A stretch of 64,000 bases of DNA from Antarcticimicrobium sp. (GCF_029212575.1 NZ_JARGPK010000091.1:18372-82371), one strand, 5' to 3'. Shown: positions 1-10,127, counted from the first letter of the stretch. Notes: a model not told the origin generated them from the sequence alone. Translations and numbers: made by a program.

Positions 1-1215
1 TACGAGGGGTTCCGCGACGAGATTGTGGCGGAACTGACGGCCGCTGGCGGCGCCGACGTGATCCTGCTGGCGCTGCACGGCGCGATGATCGCCGACGGCT
101 ATGACGATTGCGAGGGCGACCTGATCGCCCATTGCCGGGCGGTCAGCCCCGATGCGGTGATCGGCGGGCTGCTGGACCCGCATTCCAACCTCACCGACAC
201 GATGATGTCCGAGGCCTCGTTGCTGGTCGCGTTCAAGGAATACCCCCATGTCGACGTGCCCGAACGCGCCGCCGACCTGTTCCGCCTCGCCGCCGGGACC
301 GCCGAGGGAAAGATCACCCCGGTGATGCGCGACTGGGACTGTCGCATGATCATCGCCATGCCCACCACCAAGCCGCCGATGCGCGGCTTTGTGGATGATA
401 TGCTGGCGGCCGAGGGGCAGGGCGACCTGCTCTCGCTGTCGCTGATCCACGGCTTTCCCTGGTCCGACCACCCCCGCACCGGCAGCCGCGCCGTCGCCAT
501 CTGCGACGGCAGCGCCGAGCAGGCGGAGCAGCAGGCCGAGACGCTGGGCCGCAGGATCTTTGCCCTGCGCCACGAGTTGCACCGCGTGCCGCCCGATATC
601 GACACCGCCCTCGACATGGCCCAGGCCGCGCCCGAGGGGCCGGTGGTGCTGGCCGACATGTCCGACAACGCCGGCGGCGGCGCGCCCTCTGATGCCACCT
701 TCCTTCTGCGCGCGATGATCGAACGCGGCATGACCGGCGTTGCCACCGGGTTGTTCTGGGATCCGATCGCCGTGCGCATCTGCAAGGAGGCGGGCGAGGG
801 CGCCACGCTGAACCTGCGCATGGGCGGCAAATGCGGCCCGATGTCGGGCGACCCGCTCGACCTCGTGGTCACGGTCAGAAAGGTGGCCTCGGGCCTGACC
901 CAGCGCTTCGGCACGCTGCCGGCGCCGATGGGCGATGTGGTCTGGATCGAAACCCGGGGCATCGACATCGTCCTGAACGACCTGCGCAGCCAGACCTTCC
1001 ACCCCGAGGCCTTCGAGCAACTGGGCATCGACCTCGGCCAGCGCCGCTATGTCTGCGTGAAATCCTCAAACCACTACGAGGCCGGCTTCAACCCGATCGC
1101 GGCACAGGTCATCGGCGTCGCCACCCCCGGCTCGATCACCCCCGATTTCGCCAACATCCCGTACAAACACCGGGCAAAGACCTATTTCCCCGTCGTGGAG
1201 GACCCTTTCGCATGA
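1..1215 (+). CDS. M81 family metallopeptidase (MlrC-like), 5' partial
   Basis: The reading frame is open from the first base, so the start lies outside the window; 404 codons are visible and roughly the first 90-100 residues of a typical MlrC-family protein (about 500 aa) are missing. The visible part has the LALHGAM stretch near residue 25 and the DPHSN motif near residue 60, both typical of the zinc site, and the C-terminal MlrC domain with DMSDNAGGG near residue 212. The family contains microcystinase C, a zinc peptidase acting on linear peptides, but most members are of unknown substrate. The stop overlaps the start of the next gene by 4 bases (ATGA), so it is coupled to the hydrolase and cyclodeaminase genes that follow. 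A role in using a small peptide or amino-acid derivative is inference. Confidence 0.85.
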   Translation, partial: YEGFRDEIVAELTAAGGADVILLALHGAMIADGYDDCEGDLIAHCRAVSPDAVIGGLLDPHSNLTDTMMSEASLLVAFKEYPHVDVPERAADLFRLAAGTAEGKITPVMRDWDCRMIIAMPTTKPPMRGFVDDMLAAEGQGDLLSLSLIHGFPWSDHPRTGSRAVAICDGSAEQAEQQAETLGRRIFALRHELHRVPPDIDTALDMAQAAPEGPVVLADMSDNAGGGAPSDATFLLRAMIERGMTGVATGLFWDPIAVRICKEAGEGATLNLRMGGKCGPMSGDPLDLVVTVRKVASGLTQRFGTLPAPMGDVVWIETRGIDIVLNDLRSQTFHPEAFEQLGIDLGQRRYVCVKSSNHYEAGFNPIAAQVIGVATPGSITPDFANIPYKHRAKTYFPVVEDPFA

Positions 1216-2063
1216 GCAATCCGCTGAGCACCGCGCGCGACGCCTTCGCCGCGCAATTCCCCGAACGCCGCATCGCCCTGAACGGGCGCGACTGGGGCTA
1301 TGTCGAGGCCGGGCAGGGCCCCGCGCTGGTGCTGATCCCCGGCACGCTGGGGCGCGGCGACATCTTCTGGCAGCAGATCGCGGCGCTTTCGGACCGGCTG
1401 CACGTCATCGCCGTGACCTATCCCGAGACCGGCGGTATCGAAGCCTGGGCCGGCGATCTCGCCGCGCTGCTGGATCACCTCGGGCTGGCAAGCGCCTCGG
1501 TGCTCGGCTCCTCGCTGGGCGGCTACCTGGCGCAGTATTTCGCCGCCACGCACCCGACCCGCACAGATCGCCTCTTTGCCGCCAACACGCTGCATTCGGT
1601 CGCCGGCACCGCCGACAAGATGCCCTATGCGCTTGATCTCGACGCCGCCCCCATCGCGGAGCTGCGCGCGGGCTTCGGTCAGGGATTGGGTCAATGGGCC
1701 GAGGCGCACCCGGACCAGGCCGACCTGGTCGAACTGCTGATGGGCGAGGTCGGCGGTCGCATCCCCCAGGCGGAACTGCGGATGCGGCTCAAGGCGCTCA
1801 AGACCGCGCCGGAGCTGCCCGATCTCGCCCTGCCGCAGGAGCAGTTGTTTACCATCGAGGCCGACGACGATCCCCTGATCCCGCCCGAGATGCGCACCGC
1901 CGTCCGCGCAAGGGTGGACCCCGCCGCCGCCTACCGTTTCACCTGGGGCGGGCATTTCCCCTACGTCGTGCGCCCCGAAGCCTATACCGCCCTGCTGGAA
2001 CAGGCGATGGGGCTGGCCGTCACCGGCCCCGGCTGGGGCGAGGACAAGGAGCGCGCGCTATGA
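1212..2063 (+). CDS. Alpha/beta hydrolase (maspardin-like)
   Basis: 283 aa. The nucleophile elbow GSSLGG is at residues 99-104 (Ser101 the likely nucleophile), an acidic IEADDDP segment is near residue 220 and the likely catalytic histidine is in GGHFPY near residue 255, which together give the Ser-Asp-His order of alpha/beta hydrolases. The fold and the GxSxGG-LAQ context recall SPG21/maspardin-type hydrolases. The ATG overlaps the stop of the M81 peptidase gene and its own stop overlaps the next start, so it is the middle gene of a coupled three-gene unit. The substrate cannot be read from the sequence. A longer in-frame opening upstream lies inside the peptidase gene and was not used. Confidence 0.8.
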   Translation: MSNPLSTARDAFAAQFPERRIALNGRDWGYVEAGQGPALVLIPGTLGRGDIFWQQIAALSDRLHVIAVTYPETGGIEAWAGDLAALLDHLGLASASVLGSSLGGYLAQYFAATHPTRTDRLFAANTLHSVAGTADKMPYALDLDAAPIAELRAGFGQGLGQWAEAHPDQADLVELLMGEVGGRIPQAELRMRLKALKTAPELPDLALPQEQLFTIEADDDPLIPPEMRTAVRARVDPAAAYRFTWGGHFPYVVRPEAYTALLEQAMGLAVTGPGWGEDKERAL

Positions 2064-3037
2064 TCGTGCTGACCCATGACGACGTCGCCGCCCTGCTGCC
2101 GATGATCGAGGCGATCGAGGTGGTCGCCGGGGTGATGAAAGGCGTCTCCACCCGTACCGCCGAACTGCCGCTGCGCTCGGTGGTGCCGGTGGGCGGCGAC
2201 AACAGGATGGGTGTAATGCCCGGCGCCATCGCCGACCCCGCCTGTTTCGGCGTCAAGCTGATCAGCCTGTTTCCCGGCAACCCGGCGCGCGGGCTGTCGT
2301 CGCATCGCGGCGCCATCGTGCTGTTCGAGGCCGAAACCGGCGGCGCCGTGGCGATGATGGACGCAAGCCTTCTGACCGCGATCCGCACCGCCGCCGCCAG
2401 CGCCGTGGCCACCCGCGCGCTGGCCCGCGAGAACGCCGAGAGCCTTGCGCTCATCGGTTACGGCGAACAGGCCGAACACCACCTGACCGCGATAATGGCG
2501 GTGCGCCCGATCAAACGGGTCGCCGTCGCCGGACGCTCGGCGGAAAAGGCCGCCGGTTTCGCCGCCCGCGCCGCCGCCGATTTTCCCGATGTGAGTTTCA
2601 CCAGCGGCACCGATCTGCAGGCCGCTGTAGAGCAGGCCGACATCACCTGCACCGTCACCGCCGCGCCCACCCCCATCGTCATGGGCGACTGGGTGCAACC
2701 GGGGGCGCATGTCAATGTGGTCGGCTCCTCGATCCCGTCGATGCGCGAGGTCGATGACCGCATGGTCACTCGCGCCGCGATCTGGGTCGACTACCTGCCC
2801 TCGACACTGGCCCAGGCCGGCGAGATCGTCGAGATGATCGCCGCCGGAAACCTTGCCGAATCCGACCTCAGGGGAGAGATCGGCGCGCTCCTGTCGGGTG
2901 AGATCGCCGGGCGCGCAAGCGACGATCAGATCACGCTTTACCGCTCGCTCGGGGTGGCGGCACAGGATCTGGCGGCGGCGCATCACGTGCTGACCCGCGC
3001 CCGGGCCGAGGGGCGCGGCCAACCGGTCACATTCTGA
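2060..3037 (+). CDS. Ornithine cyclodeaminase / mu-crystallin family protein
   Basis: 325 aa, the usual length of the family. The protein has the N-terminal substrate half with the conserved GVKLIS and SLLTAIRTAA segments (near residues 75 and 106) and a Rossmann dinucleotide site around ALIGYGEQA near residue 132. Members include ornithine cyclodeaminase (ornithine to proline plus ammonia), alanine dehydrogenases and ketimine reductases, so the reaction is not settled. The start ATG overlaps the preceding stop (ATGA). Being coupled to a peptidase and a hydrolase suggests a catabolic pathway for an amino-acid derivative; that is inference. Confidence 0.85.
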   Translation: MIVLTHDDVAALLPMIEAIEVVAGVMKGVSTRTAELPLRSVVPVGGDNRMGVMPGAIADPACFGVKLISLFPGNPARGLSSHRGAIVLFEAETGGAVAMMDASLLTAIRTAAASAVATRALARENAESLALIGYGEQAEHHLTAIMAVRPIKRVAVAGRSAEKAAGFAARAAADFPDVSFTSGTDLQAAVEQADITCTVTAAPTPIVMGDWVQPGAHVNVVGSSIPSMREVDDRMVTRAAIWVDYLPSTLAQAGEIVEMIAAGNLAESDLRGEIGALLSGEIAGRASDDQITLYRSLGVAAQDLAAAHHVLTRARAEGRGQPVTF

Positions 3038-3139
3038 ACCCGGGTGCAGGCGGCGCTTTCTTCCATAGAGGTAGCCGCGCTATAGAAAACCGATGCCGGG
3101 GCACCCCGGCGCATTTCCGGTCCCGGCGGGAGAGCCTCC

Positions 3140-4480
3140 ATGAACCTGCGCCCCCTTCTGATCCTGCCGCCGCTGGTCCTCGGCGTGCTCGGCTTTGTCT
3201 GGATGACGCGGCAGGGCCAGCCGCCCGTCGCCGAGGAACCCCAGGCCACCGTCGCCGTGCGGGTGATGCAGGTCGATCCCGGCCGGATCACGCCCACCGC
3301 CGAGGGCTATGGCCGGGTCGAATCGGCGCACCGCTGGAGTGCCGTGTCCGAGGTCGAGGGCCGGATCACCCGCCTTGCCGAAGGGCTGGCCGAGGGCAGC
3401 TTCGTCGATGCCGGCGCGGTTCTGGTCGAGGTCGACCGCACCGACTACGATCTCGCAATCCGGAAGACCAAGGCCAATATCGCCGCCGCCGAGGCCGCCC
3501 TGGCCGAGATCGACCGCAAAGAGGCCAACACCGAGCGCAACCTCGAGATCGAGCAGCGCACCCTGGACGTGGCGCAGACCGAATATGACCGCGTCAAATC
3601 CCTGGTCGAAAGCGGAACCAGCACCCAGTCCGCGCTCAACTCCGCCGAAAAGGTTTTCTTCGCGCAACAGAACGCGCTCACCAACGTGACCAACACGCTG
3701 GCGCTCTACCCCGCGCAGCGGGCCTCCGCCGAGGCGACGCTGGCGGTGCGCCGGGCCGAACTGGCCGAGGCCGAGCGCGCCCTGGGCAAGACCACCATCA
3801 CCGCGCCGTTCCGGGGCCGCGTCAACGCCCTGAACGTCGAGGCCGACCAGTTCATCCGCACCGGCGAGACGCTGCTCACGCTCGACAGCGCCGCCGCCGC
3901 CGAGATCACCGCCGAGTTCGCCCCGCGCGCCTTTCGCAACCTGGCGCTGGCCTCGGTCGGCGGGCAATTGCCGCAGGGCGCGATGGTCGATACCAGCCTG
4001 TTGAGCGGGATGATGGGAGAGATGGGGATCACCGCGCAGGTCGTGCTCGACCTGGCCGGAACGCATGCCCGCTACGACGCCCGCATCATGCGGCTGCGCG
4101 GCACCCTCGACAGCCAGACCGGCACGCTGGGCCTCGTGGTGCAGGTCGATGACCCCTATCTGGCCAACGGCGCCACCGAACGGCCGCCGCTCAACCCCGG
4201 CAGCTTCGTCACCGTCGTGCTCAGCGCGCCACCGATCCCCGACGCTATCGCCGTGCCGCGCACCGCGCTGCAGCTCGACGATGACGGTGCCGCCTTCGTC
4301 TTCCTCGCCGACGCAGATCAGCGGCTCGAGGTCCGGCCGGTCACCGTCGGCCCGGCACTGGGCGCCGACGTGCTGATCACCGATGGCCTCTCCGGGGGTG
4401 AAACCCTTGTCCTCAGCGTGCCCTCACCCTCGATCCCCGGCATCCGCCTGATCCCGGTGACCCCCGGCGGGGACGGCTGA
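3140..4480 (+). CDS. RND efflux pump periplasmic adaptor subunit
   Basis: 446 aa. An N-terminal hydrophobic anchor (about residues 4-22) is followed by the barrel-sandwich halves split by a long alpha-hairpin coiled coil (about residues 100-205, rich in Ala, Glu and Arg) and by a beta-barrel region with the TAPFRGRVN motif near residue 225. This is the membrane fusion protein that links an inner-membrane RND pump to an outer-membrane channel. A purine-rich GGGAGAG lies just before the ATG. It is one base away from the pump gene; no outer-membrane factor is adjacent. Confidence 0.9.
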   Translation: MNLRPLLILPPLVLGVLGFVWMTRQGQPPVAEEPQATVAVRVMQVDPGRITPTAEGYGRVESAHRWSAVSEVEGRITRLAEGLAEGSFVDAGAVLVEVDRTDYDLAIRKTKANIAAAEAALAEIDRKEANTERNLEIEQRTLDVAQTEYDRVKSLVESGTSTQSALNSAEKVFFAQQNALTNVTNTLALYPAQRASAEATLAVRRAELAEAERALGKTTITAPFRGRVNALNVEADQFIRTGETLLTLDSAAAAEITAEFAPRAFRNLALASVGGQLPQGAMVDTSLLSGMMGEMGITAQVVLDLAGTHARYDARIMRLRGTLDSQTGTLGLVVQVDDPYLANGATERPPLNPGSFVTVVLSAPPIPDAIAVPRTALQLDDDGAAFVFLADADQRLEVRPVTVGPALGADVLITDGLSGGETLVLSVPSPSIPGIRLIPVTPGGDG

Positions 4481-4481
4481 G

Positions 4482-7400
4482 ATGATCGGCTATTTCGTCC
4501 GCCACCCGGTTGCCGCCAACCTGCTGATGGTGCTGGTCTGCATCCTCGGCATCGCCGTGGCCACCGGGATCGAGCGGGAAACCTTCCCCGAGTTCTCCTC
4601 CGATACCGTCAGCGTCGGCGTGGTCTACCCCGGCGCCTCGGCCCGCGATGTGGACGAAGAGATCTGCATTCCGCTGGAGGATGCCGTCACCGGCCTCACC
4701 GGGCTGGCCGAGTTCGACTGCGTCTCGCTCGACGGCCGCGCCAGCGCCACCGCCGAGCTGGACGAGGGCGGCGACATCATCCAGTTTTTCAACGACGTGT
4801 TCTCGGCGGTCTCCGGCGTGACCGATTTCCCCACCGCCGCCGAAACCCCCACGGTCGAGATCCAGGGCCAGACCGAGCTGGTCGCGCTGGTCGCGGTCTC
4901 CGGCATCGCCGGCAAGCAGGGGCTGCTCGAGTACACCGACAGCCTCGCCGACCTGCTGCAGGCCCTCGACGGGGTGGCCGAGGCCCAGGTCACCGGCATC
5001 TCCGACCGTGAGCTGCGGGTGAGCTTCGATCCGCAGGCGCTGCGCCGCTACGGGCTGTCAGCCAGCGACGTGCTGAACGCGATCGAGGCGCGCAGCCTGC
5101 GCCAGCCCCTCGGCGACGTCGAGATCGGCGAGACCAGCTTCGTTCTGCGCTATACCGACGTGCGCCGCACGGTGAGCGAGCTCGAGGACCTGATCGTGCT
5201 CCAGAACGAGCAGGGCGGCGTGGTGCTTCTGGGCGACCTTGCGCAGGTCGCGACAATGGACAGCGACGAGAACGTGCAATCCTTCATCGACGGCGATCAG
5301 GCCGCGATCATCGCCATCTACAAGTCGAAGGACGATGACAGCATCCGCGTGTTCTCGGCGGTCGATGCGGCACTTTCAGCGGAACAGGCGCGCTATCCCG
5401 ATCCGTTCCGCCTCACGGTTATCAACAACCTGACCGAGGTGGTGCAGGAACGGCTGAGGCTGATCCTGCAGAACATCGGCATGGGGCTGGTGCTGGTCTT
5501 CGGCACCATGTGGCTGTTCTTCTCGATGCGCGAATCGCTGTGGATCTCGGCCTCGCTGCCGGTGTCCTTCCTCGGCGGGCTGTTCCTGATGAGCGTGCTG
5601 GGCATCACCATCAACATGATCACCCTGGTCGCCCTGCTGATGGCGGTGGGCATCATCATGGACGATTCCATCGTCATCGCCGAGAACATCGACAAATGGC
5701 GCGGCAAGGCCAGCCGGACCGAGGCCGCCGCCCGCGGCGCGATGGAGGTGATGCCCGGCGTCGTCTCCTCCTTTCTCACCACAGCCTGCGTCTTTGGCCC
5801 GCTGATGTTCATCACCGGCGATTTCGGCCAGATCCTCAAGTTCATCCCGATGGTGCTGCTGCTCACCCTCACCCTGTCGCTGGTCGAGGGGTTCCTGATT
5901 TTGCCGCACCACCTCAGCCATGGCGGCCACGACGAGGCCGCTCCAAGGGAACGCCGCGCCACCCGCCTGCTGGAACGGTTCAAGGAGCGGGTGCTGCTGC
6001 CCACGGCGGCGCGGCTGGTCAGGGTGCGCTACCTCACCTTCGGCACGGTGATCGCGGCGCTGATCCTCACCGTCGGGCTGATCGCCTCCGGCGCGGTCAA
6101 GGTGATCGGCTTTCCCGCCACCGAAAGCGACACGGTGATCGCCCGCATCGCGCTCACCCCCGGTATCGACCGCAGCCGCACCGTGGCCGAGGTCGGCCGC
6201 ATCCTCGCCGCGCTCGACCGGGTCGATGCGCAGCTGGCCCCCGGAACCGAGGATGCCGCGCCGCTGGTCCAGCGGGTGCTGGTGCAATACGCGGTCAACA
6301 GCGATGTCACCGCCAATGGCTCGCACACCGCGACGGTCACCGTGGATCTGCTGGAAAGCGCCGCCCGCAATGTCGAGGCCGACACCATCCTCGCCCTCTG
6401 GCGGCAGGAGACGGGCCCGATCCCCGACCTGGTCCAGGGCAGCTTTTCCCAGGCCGAGCGGGGGCCCGGTGGCGCCGATCTGGATGTCGAACTGCTGTCG
6501 CAGGACCTCGACACGCTCGAGGCGGCGGCGAACCAGATGCTGCTGGCGCTGGTCGCCCGCGCCGATGTGACCGAGGCGTTTCTCGACCTGCAGGGCGGCC
6601 GCCGCGAGGTGCAGATGACGCTCACGCCCTTCGGATATTCCGTCGGGCTCACCCCGCAAAACCTCGCCGCGCAACTGCGCAACGCATTCTCCGGCGACGA
6701 GGTCGACAGCTTCCGCGCCGGTCCCTCCAGCATGACGGTGCGGGTGCAGCTGGCCGACAGCATCCCCAGCCTCAGCGCGCTCGAACTGTTCCCGGTCACC
6801 CTGCCGGGCGGCAACCAGGTGGCGCTGGCCGGGGTGGCCGATTTCACCTATAGCGCCAGCTTCCCGGCGCTGACCCGCAAGGACGGCAAGATCACCGCCC
6901 GGATCGAGGGCAAGATCGACCGCGCCGCCACCACCTCGGCGCGGATCTCCGCCGTTGCGCTCGACGAACTGGCGCCGCAGATCATGCGCGACCATCCTGG
7001 CGTCAGCGTCCGGATCGGTGGCGCCACCGAGGAACAGCAGAAATCCCAGACATCCATGATGCGATCGCTGCTGCTGGGGCTGGTGGGCGTCTATCTGGTG
7101 CTGGCCTTCCAGTTCCGCTCCTACAGCCTGCCGATCGTGGTGATGCTGTCGATCCCCTTCGCGCTGATCGGCACCGTGCTGGGCCATCTGGCGCTGGGGC
7201 TGGACATGTCGATGCCCTCGATGATCGGATTCGCCTCGCTCTCGGGCATCGTGGTCAACAACGCGATCCTGTTCCTGACCTTCTTCCAGACCCACCTGCA
7301 GGGCGACGATTACATCACCGCCTCGCTCAACGCGGTGCGCGACCGGTTCCGCCCGATCCTGCTGTCGTCCTCGACCACCTTCGCGGGTCTGGTGCCGATC

Positions 7401-7595
7401 ATGTTCGACACCTCGCCGCAGGTCCAGACGATGGTGCCGCTGGTGGTCTCGGTCGGTTTTGGCCTGCTGGCCTCGATGATCCTGGTGGTGCTGGTGTTCC
7501 CGTCGCTGCTGGCGATCTATTTCGACATCTTCTCGCTGCGCAAGTGGATCGGGAAGTTCGGCGACGATGAAACCGGAGAGAGGGGCGCGGCCTAG
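4482..7595 (+). CDS. RND family efflux transporter permease (HAE1/AcrB-like)
   Basis: 1037 aa, full length for the family. It shows the repeated RND plan: an N-terminal helix (RHPVAANLLMVLVC), a large periplasmic loop, helices 2-6, a second periplasmic loop and helices 8-12. The proton-relay signature is visible as two adjacent Asp in VGIIMDDSIVIAENI near residue 395. It exports hydrophobic or amphiphilic compounds by proton antiport together with the adaptor encoded one base upstream. It ends in TAG and converges on the carboxypeptidase gene. The substrate is unknown. Confidence 0.93.
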   Translation: MIGYFVRHPVAANLLMVLVCILGIAVATGIERETFPEFSSDTVSVGVVYPGASARDVDEEICIPLEDAVTGLTGLAEFDCVSLDGRASATAELDEGGDIIQFFNDVFSAVSGVTDFPTAAETPTVEIQGQTELVALVAVSGIAGKQGLLEYTDSLADLLQALDGVAEAQVTGISDRELRVSFDPQALRRYGLSASDVLNAIEARSLRQPLGDVEIGETSFVLRYTDVRRTVSELEDLIVLQNEQGGVVLLGDLAQVATMDSDENVQSFIDGDQAAIIAIYKSKDDDSIRVFSAVDAALSAEQARYPDPFRLTVINNLTEVVQERLRLILQNIGMGLVLVFGTMWLFFSMRESLWISASLPVSFLGGLFLMSVLGITINMITLVALLMAVGIIMDDSIVIAENIDKWRGKASRTEAAARGAMEVMPGVVSSFLTTACVFGPLMFITGDFGQILKFIPMVLLLTLTLSLVEGFLILPHHLSHGGHDEAAPRERRATRLLERFKERVLLPTAARLVRVRYLTFGTVIAALILTVGLIASGAVKVIGFPATESDTVIARIALTPGIDRSRTVAEVGRILAALDRVDAQLAPGTEDAAPLVQRVLVQYAVNSDVTANGSHTATVTVDLLESAARNVEADTILALWRQETGPIPDLVQGSFSQAERGPGGADLDVELLSQDLDTLEAAANQMLLALVARADVTEAFLDLQGGRREVQMTLTPFGYSVGLTPQNLAAQLRNAFSGDEVDSFRAGPSSMTVRVQLADSIPSLSALELFPVTLPGGNQVALAGVADFTYSASFPALTRKDGKITARIEGKIDRAATTSARISAVALDELAPQIMRDHPGVSVRIGGATEEQQKSQTSMMRSLLLGLVGVYLVLAFQFRSYSLPIVVMLSIPFALIGTVLGHLALGLDMSMPSMIGFASLSGIVVNNAILFLTFFQTHLQGDDYITASLNAVRDRFRPILLSSSTTFAGLVPIMFDTSPQVQTMVPLVVSVGFGLLASMILVVLVFPSLLAIYFDIFSLRKWIGKFGDDETGERGAA

Positions 7596-7629
7596 CCGGT
7601 CCTTCGCGACTGCCCGCCCGCGCCTCGGA

Positions 7630-9093
7630 TCACGACGACGGGCTCAGCAGGGTGCAGGTAACGTTGCGCGCCTTCAGCCGGCGGCAGGCCAGGTCGGCGG
7701 TTTCCGCCGACATGCCCATGAAATTGGCGTCGAACCCCTTCTTGCTATGCACCACCTTGCGCAGGGTTCCGTCCAGCGTCTCCATTTCCGACAGGGCGGT
7801 GCGCAGCAGCGTCTTCTCGGCCTGGTAGCGGCTGGTATAGCGGCCGACGTTGATCCCCCAGTGCAATTCCCCCGAGGTCGAGAGCCGGGTGACGATCTCC
7901 TGCTCTTCCTCCTCCGGTTCGACCGGATCGGCCTGCGCCACCTCCTCCACCAGGTCCTGCGGCCGCAGGGCCGGGCGGGGCACTTCGGCGGGGGCGGCCT
8001 CGGTGGTCTCGATGGTTGGCGGCGCCGCCGCCGTGGACATCGCTTCGGCCACCGCCGCGGCGATGACCTGGGCGTCGGCGTCGGTCGCCGCGACCAGCAC
8101 CGGCGCACTGCCGGGGCGGGCCACCGGCCGCGGGCTCTTTTTCACCACGCCGCTCAGGCGCACCACATGCCCTTCCGCACCATCGCCGGCGTTGCCGGCA
8201 TAGACCGGGGGGCTGGGCTTGCGCAGCGGCGCCTGCGACGGCGCCCGGCGAAACCCGAGGTCAAGCAGTTCGGCCACCTTGGCATTGCGCGAGGATGACG
8301 ATTGCCCGCCGAACACCGTGGCGAGCACCCGTTCGTTGCCGCGCTGCGCCGAGGCCACCAGGTTGAAGCCCGCGGCCCGGGTATAGCCGGTCTTGATCCC
8401 GTCGGCGCCCTTGTAGCTGGTCAGCAGCCGGTTGTGCGAGGACACCGTCTTGATCCCCGCGTGGGTCGATTGGCGCGAGAACAGGTTGTAATATTCCGGG
8501 TAATCGTAAAGCAGGTGGCGCCCCAGGATGGTCATGTCGCGGGCCGTCGACAAATGCCCGCTCTCGGTCAGCCCGTGGGCGTTCTTGAAGGTGGTCCGGG
8601 TCATCCCCAGCGCCTTGGCGGTCCGGGTCATCCGGCGGCCAAAGGCGGCCTCGGAGCCGCTGATCGCCTCGCCGATGGCGGTGGCCGCGTCATTGGCCGA
8701 TTTCACCGCCGCCGCCCGCACCAGGTAACGCAGCGCGATCTTCTGCCCGGCCCGCAGCCCCAGTTTCGAGGGCGGTTCGGAGGCCGCGTTCTGCGACACC
8801 CGCACCATCGTGTCCATGGTGATCTCGCCGTTGCGCACCGCCTCGAAGGCGATGTAGAGCGTCATCATCTTGGTCAGCGAGGCCGGGTGCAGCCTGGTGT
8901 CGGCATTGCGCGAATGCAGCACCTCGCCGGTGCGCGCATCCATCACCATCGCCGCATAGGGCGCGGCGCGCAGCGGCGCGGCGGCCATGGCCACCAGCAG
9001 CGCGGCCAGCACCAGCGCCCACAAGAACGGAATCGGATGCGCGGAAAATGGACTCGGCCCGGATCGGGCCGGACGGAAACGCCGGACCTGCAC
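7630..9093 (-). CDS. D-alanyl-D-alanine carboxypeptidase with C-terminal SPOR domain
   Basis: 487 aa. A signal sequence covers about residues 20-43. The three penicillin-binding motifs are in order: SLTK at 72-75 (Ser72 nucleophile), SAN at 132-134 and KTG at 234-236, identifying a class C low-molecular-weight PBP (DacA/DacC type) that trims the terminal D-Ala of peptidoglycan pentapeptides. Instead of a classical PBP5 C-terminal domain, a Pro/Ala-rich linker of about 100 residues leads to a SPOR-type domain in the last 80 residues, which in other proteins binds denuded glycan at division sites. It is monocistronic as far as can be seen and convergent with the efflux pump gene. Confidence 0.9.
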   Translation of the reverse strand: MQVRRFRPARSGPSPFSAHPIPFLWALVLAALLVAMAAAPLRAAPYAAMVMDARTGEVLHSRNADTRLHPASLTKMMTLYIAFEAVRNGEITMDTMVRVSQNAASEPPSKLGLRAGQKIALRYLVRAAAVKSANDAATAIGEAISGSEAAFGRRMTRTAKALGMTRTTFKNAHGLTESGHLSTARDMTILGRHLLYDYPEYYNLFSRQSTHAGIKTVSSHNRLLTSYKGADGIKTGYTRAAGFNLVASAQRGNERVLATVFGGQSSSSRNAKVAELLDLGFRRAPSQAPLRKPSPPVYAGNAGDGAEGHVVRLSGVVKKSPRPVARPGSAPVLVAATDADAQVIAAAVAEAMSTAAAPPTIETTEAAPAEVPRPALRPQDLVEEVAQADPVEPEEEEQEIVTRLSTSGELHWGINVGRYTSRYQAEKTLLRTALSEMETLDGTLRKVVHSKKGFDANFMGMSAETADLACRRLKARNVTCTLLSPSS

Positions 9094-9320
9094 GATATTG
9101 CCTCTGTCTGCCTCATGCCCCCGGTTGACCGGCGGCTGTTTTTCGATTTGTTACCCTGAGGCTATCACAGGGAATAACCAAAATAAACCCGTAGCTTGCA
9201 GGGGATTGTTCATTTCCCTCGCAGCGGATCTGCAACATCTTGCGGTTGCCGTGCGGCCGCCCGCAACACCGGCGATTGCGGCGAAAACATGGCGCCGGAC
9301 AGTTGCCCGGCCCGCCGCCC

Positions 9321-10028
9321 TCAGCCGGCCTCGATTGCGGCCACAAGCCCGGGCAATTCGCCCAGATCGGCGATGCTGCGGTAGCGCGGCGCCTGTTCGG
9401 GCGGGTCGGCGTGCTCGATCTCCCAGACCAGCCCGTGCGGCACATACACCCCCCAGCCGCCCAGTTCGACCACCGGCACCACGTCCGAGCGCATCGAGTT
9501 GCCCGCCATCAGCGCCCGTTCGGCCCCCTCGCCATGGCGCGCGAAGATTTCGGCGTAGACCTGCGGCGTCTTCTCCGACACGATCTCGACCCCGTCGAAC
9601 AGATCGCCCAGCCCCGATTGCGCCAGCTTCTGCTCCTGGTGCAGCAGGTCGCCCTTGGTGATCAGCACCACCCGGTGCGTGCCCGCCACCGCCTCGACCG
9701 CCGCGCGCGCATGCGGCAACAGCTCGACCGGATGCGCCAGCAGCTCCTGCCCGGCCTCGATCAGCGCGCGGATGATCCGCGCCGGCACCCGGTCCTCGGT
9801 CACCTCGATGGCGGTCTCGATCATCGACAGGGTGAATCCCTTGATGCCATAGCCATAGCGGCCGATGTTGCGCCGTTCCGCCGCCAGCAACCGCTCGGCC
9901 AGGTGGTCGCGCTCGGCATGCTCCGACAGCAGCTCGGCAAAGCGCTGCTGGGTCAGGTGAAAGAACCGCTCGTTGTGCCAGAGCGTGTCGTCGGCGTCGA
10001 ACCCCACCGTGGTCAATTTGCGCGTCAT
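9321..10028 (-). CDS. HAD family hydrolase
   Basis: 235 aa. HAD motif I is at the N-terminus (FDADDT, nucleophile Asp11), motif II Thr is in VLITKG near residue 120, the motif III Lys is in EIVSEKTP near residue 150 and the acidic motif IV is around [10 protein letters not shown] near residue 175. The long helical cap between motifs I and II makes it a C1-type HAD phosphatase. The substrate is not evident. It is divergent from clpS, with about 100 bases between the two starts. Confidence 0.85.
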   Translation of the reverse strand: MTRKLTTVGFDADDTLWHNERFFHLTQQRFAELLSEHAERDHLAERLLAAERRNIGRYGYGIKGFTLSMIETAIEVTEDRVPARIIRALIEAGQELLAHPVELLPHARAAVEAVAGTHRVVLITKGDLLHQEQKLAQSGLGDLFDGVEIVSEKTPQVYAEIFARHGEGAERALMAGNSMRSDVVPVVELGGWGVYVPHGLVWEIEHADPPEQAPRYRSIADLGELPGLVAAIEAG

Positions 10029-10127
10029 GGCTTGTTTGTCCGCTATACCTTTTCTAAACCCGCCGGAGCGTTATATAAGGGCATCGACCCTTCACCGCAC
10101 AGACCGCAACCGGACGAGAGCTTCGCG

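Noticed and set aside
5376..7295. Long minus-strand open frame opposite the efflux pump
   Set aside because: It is an antisense shadow of the GC-rich RND gene with His/Arg/Gly-rich content and no protein family.
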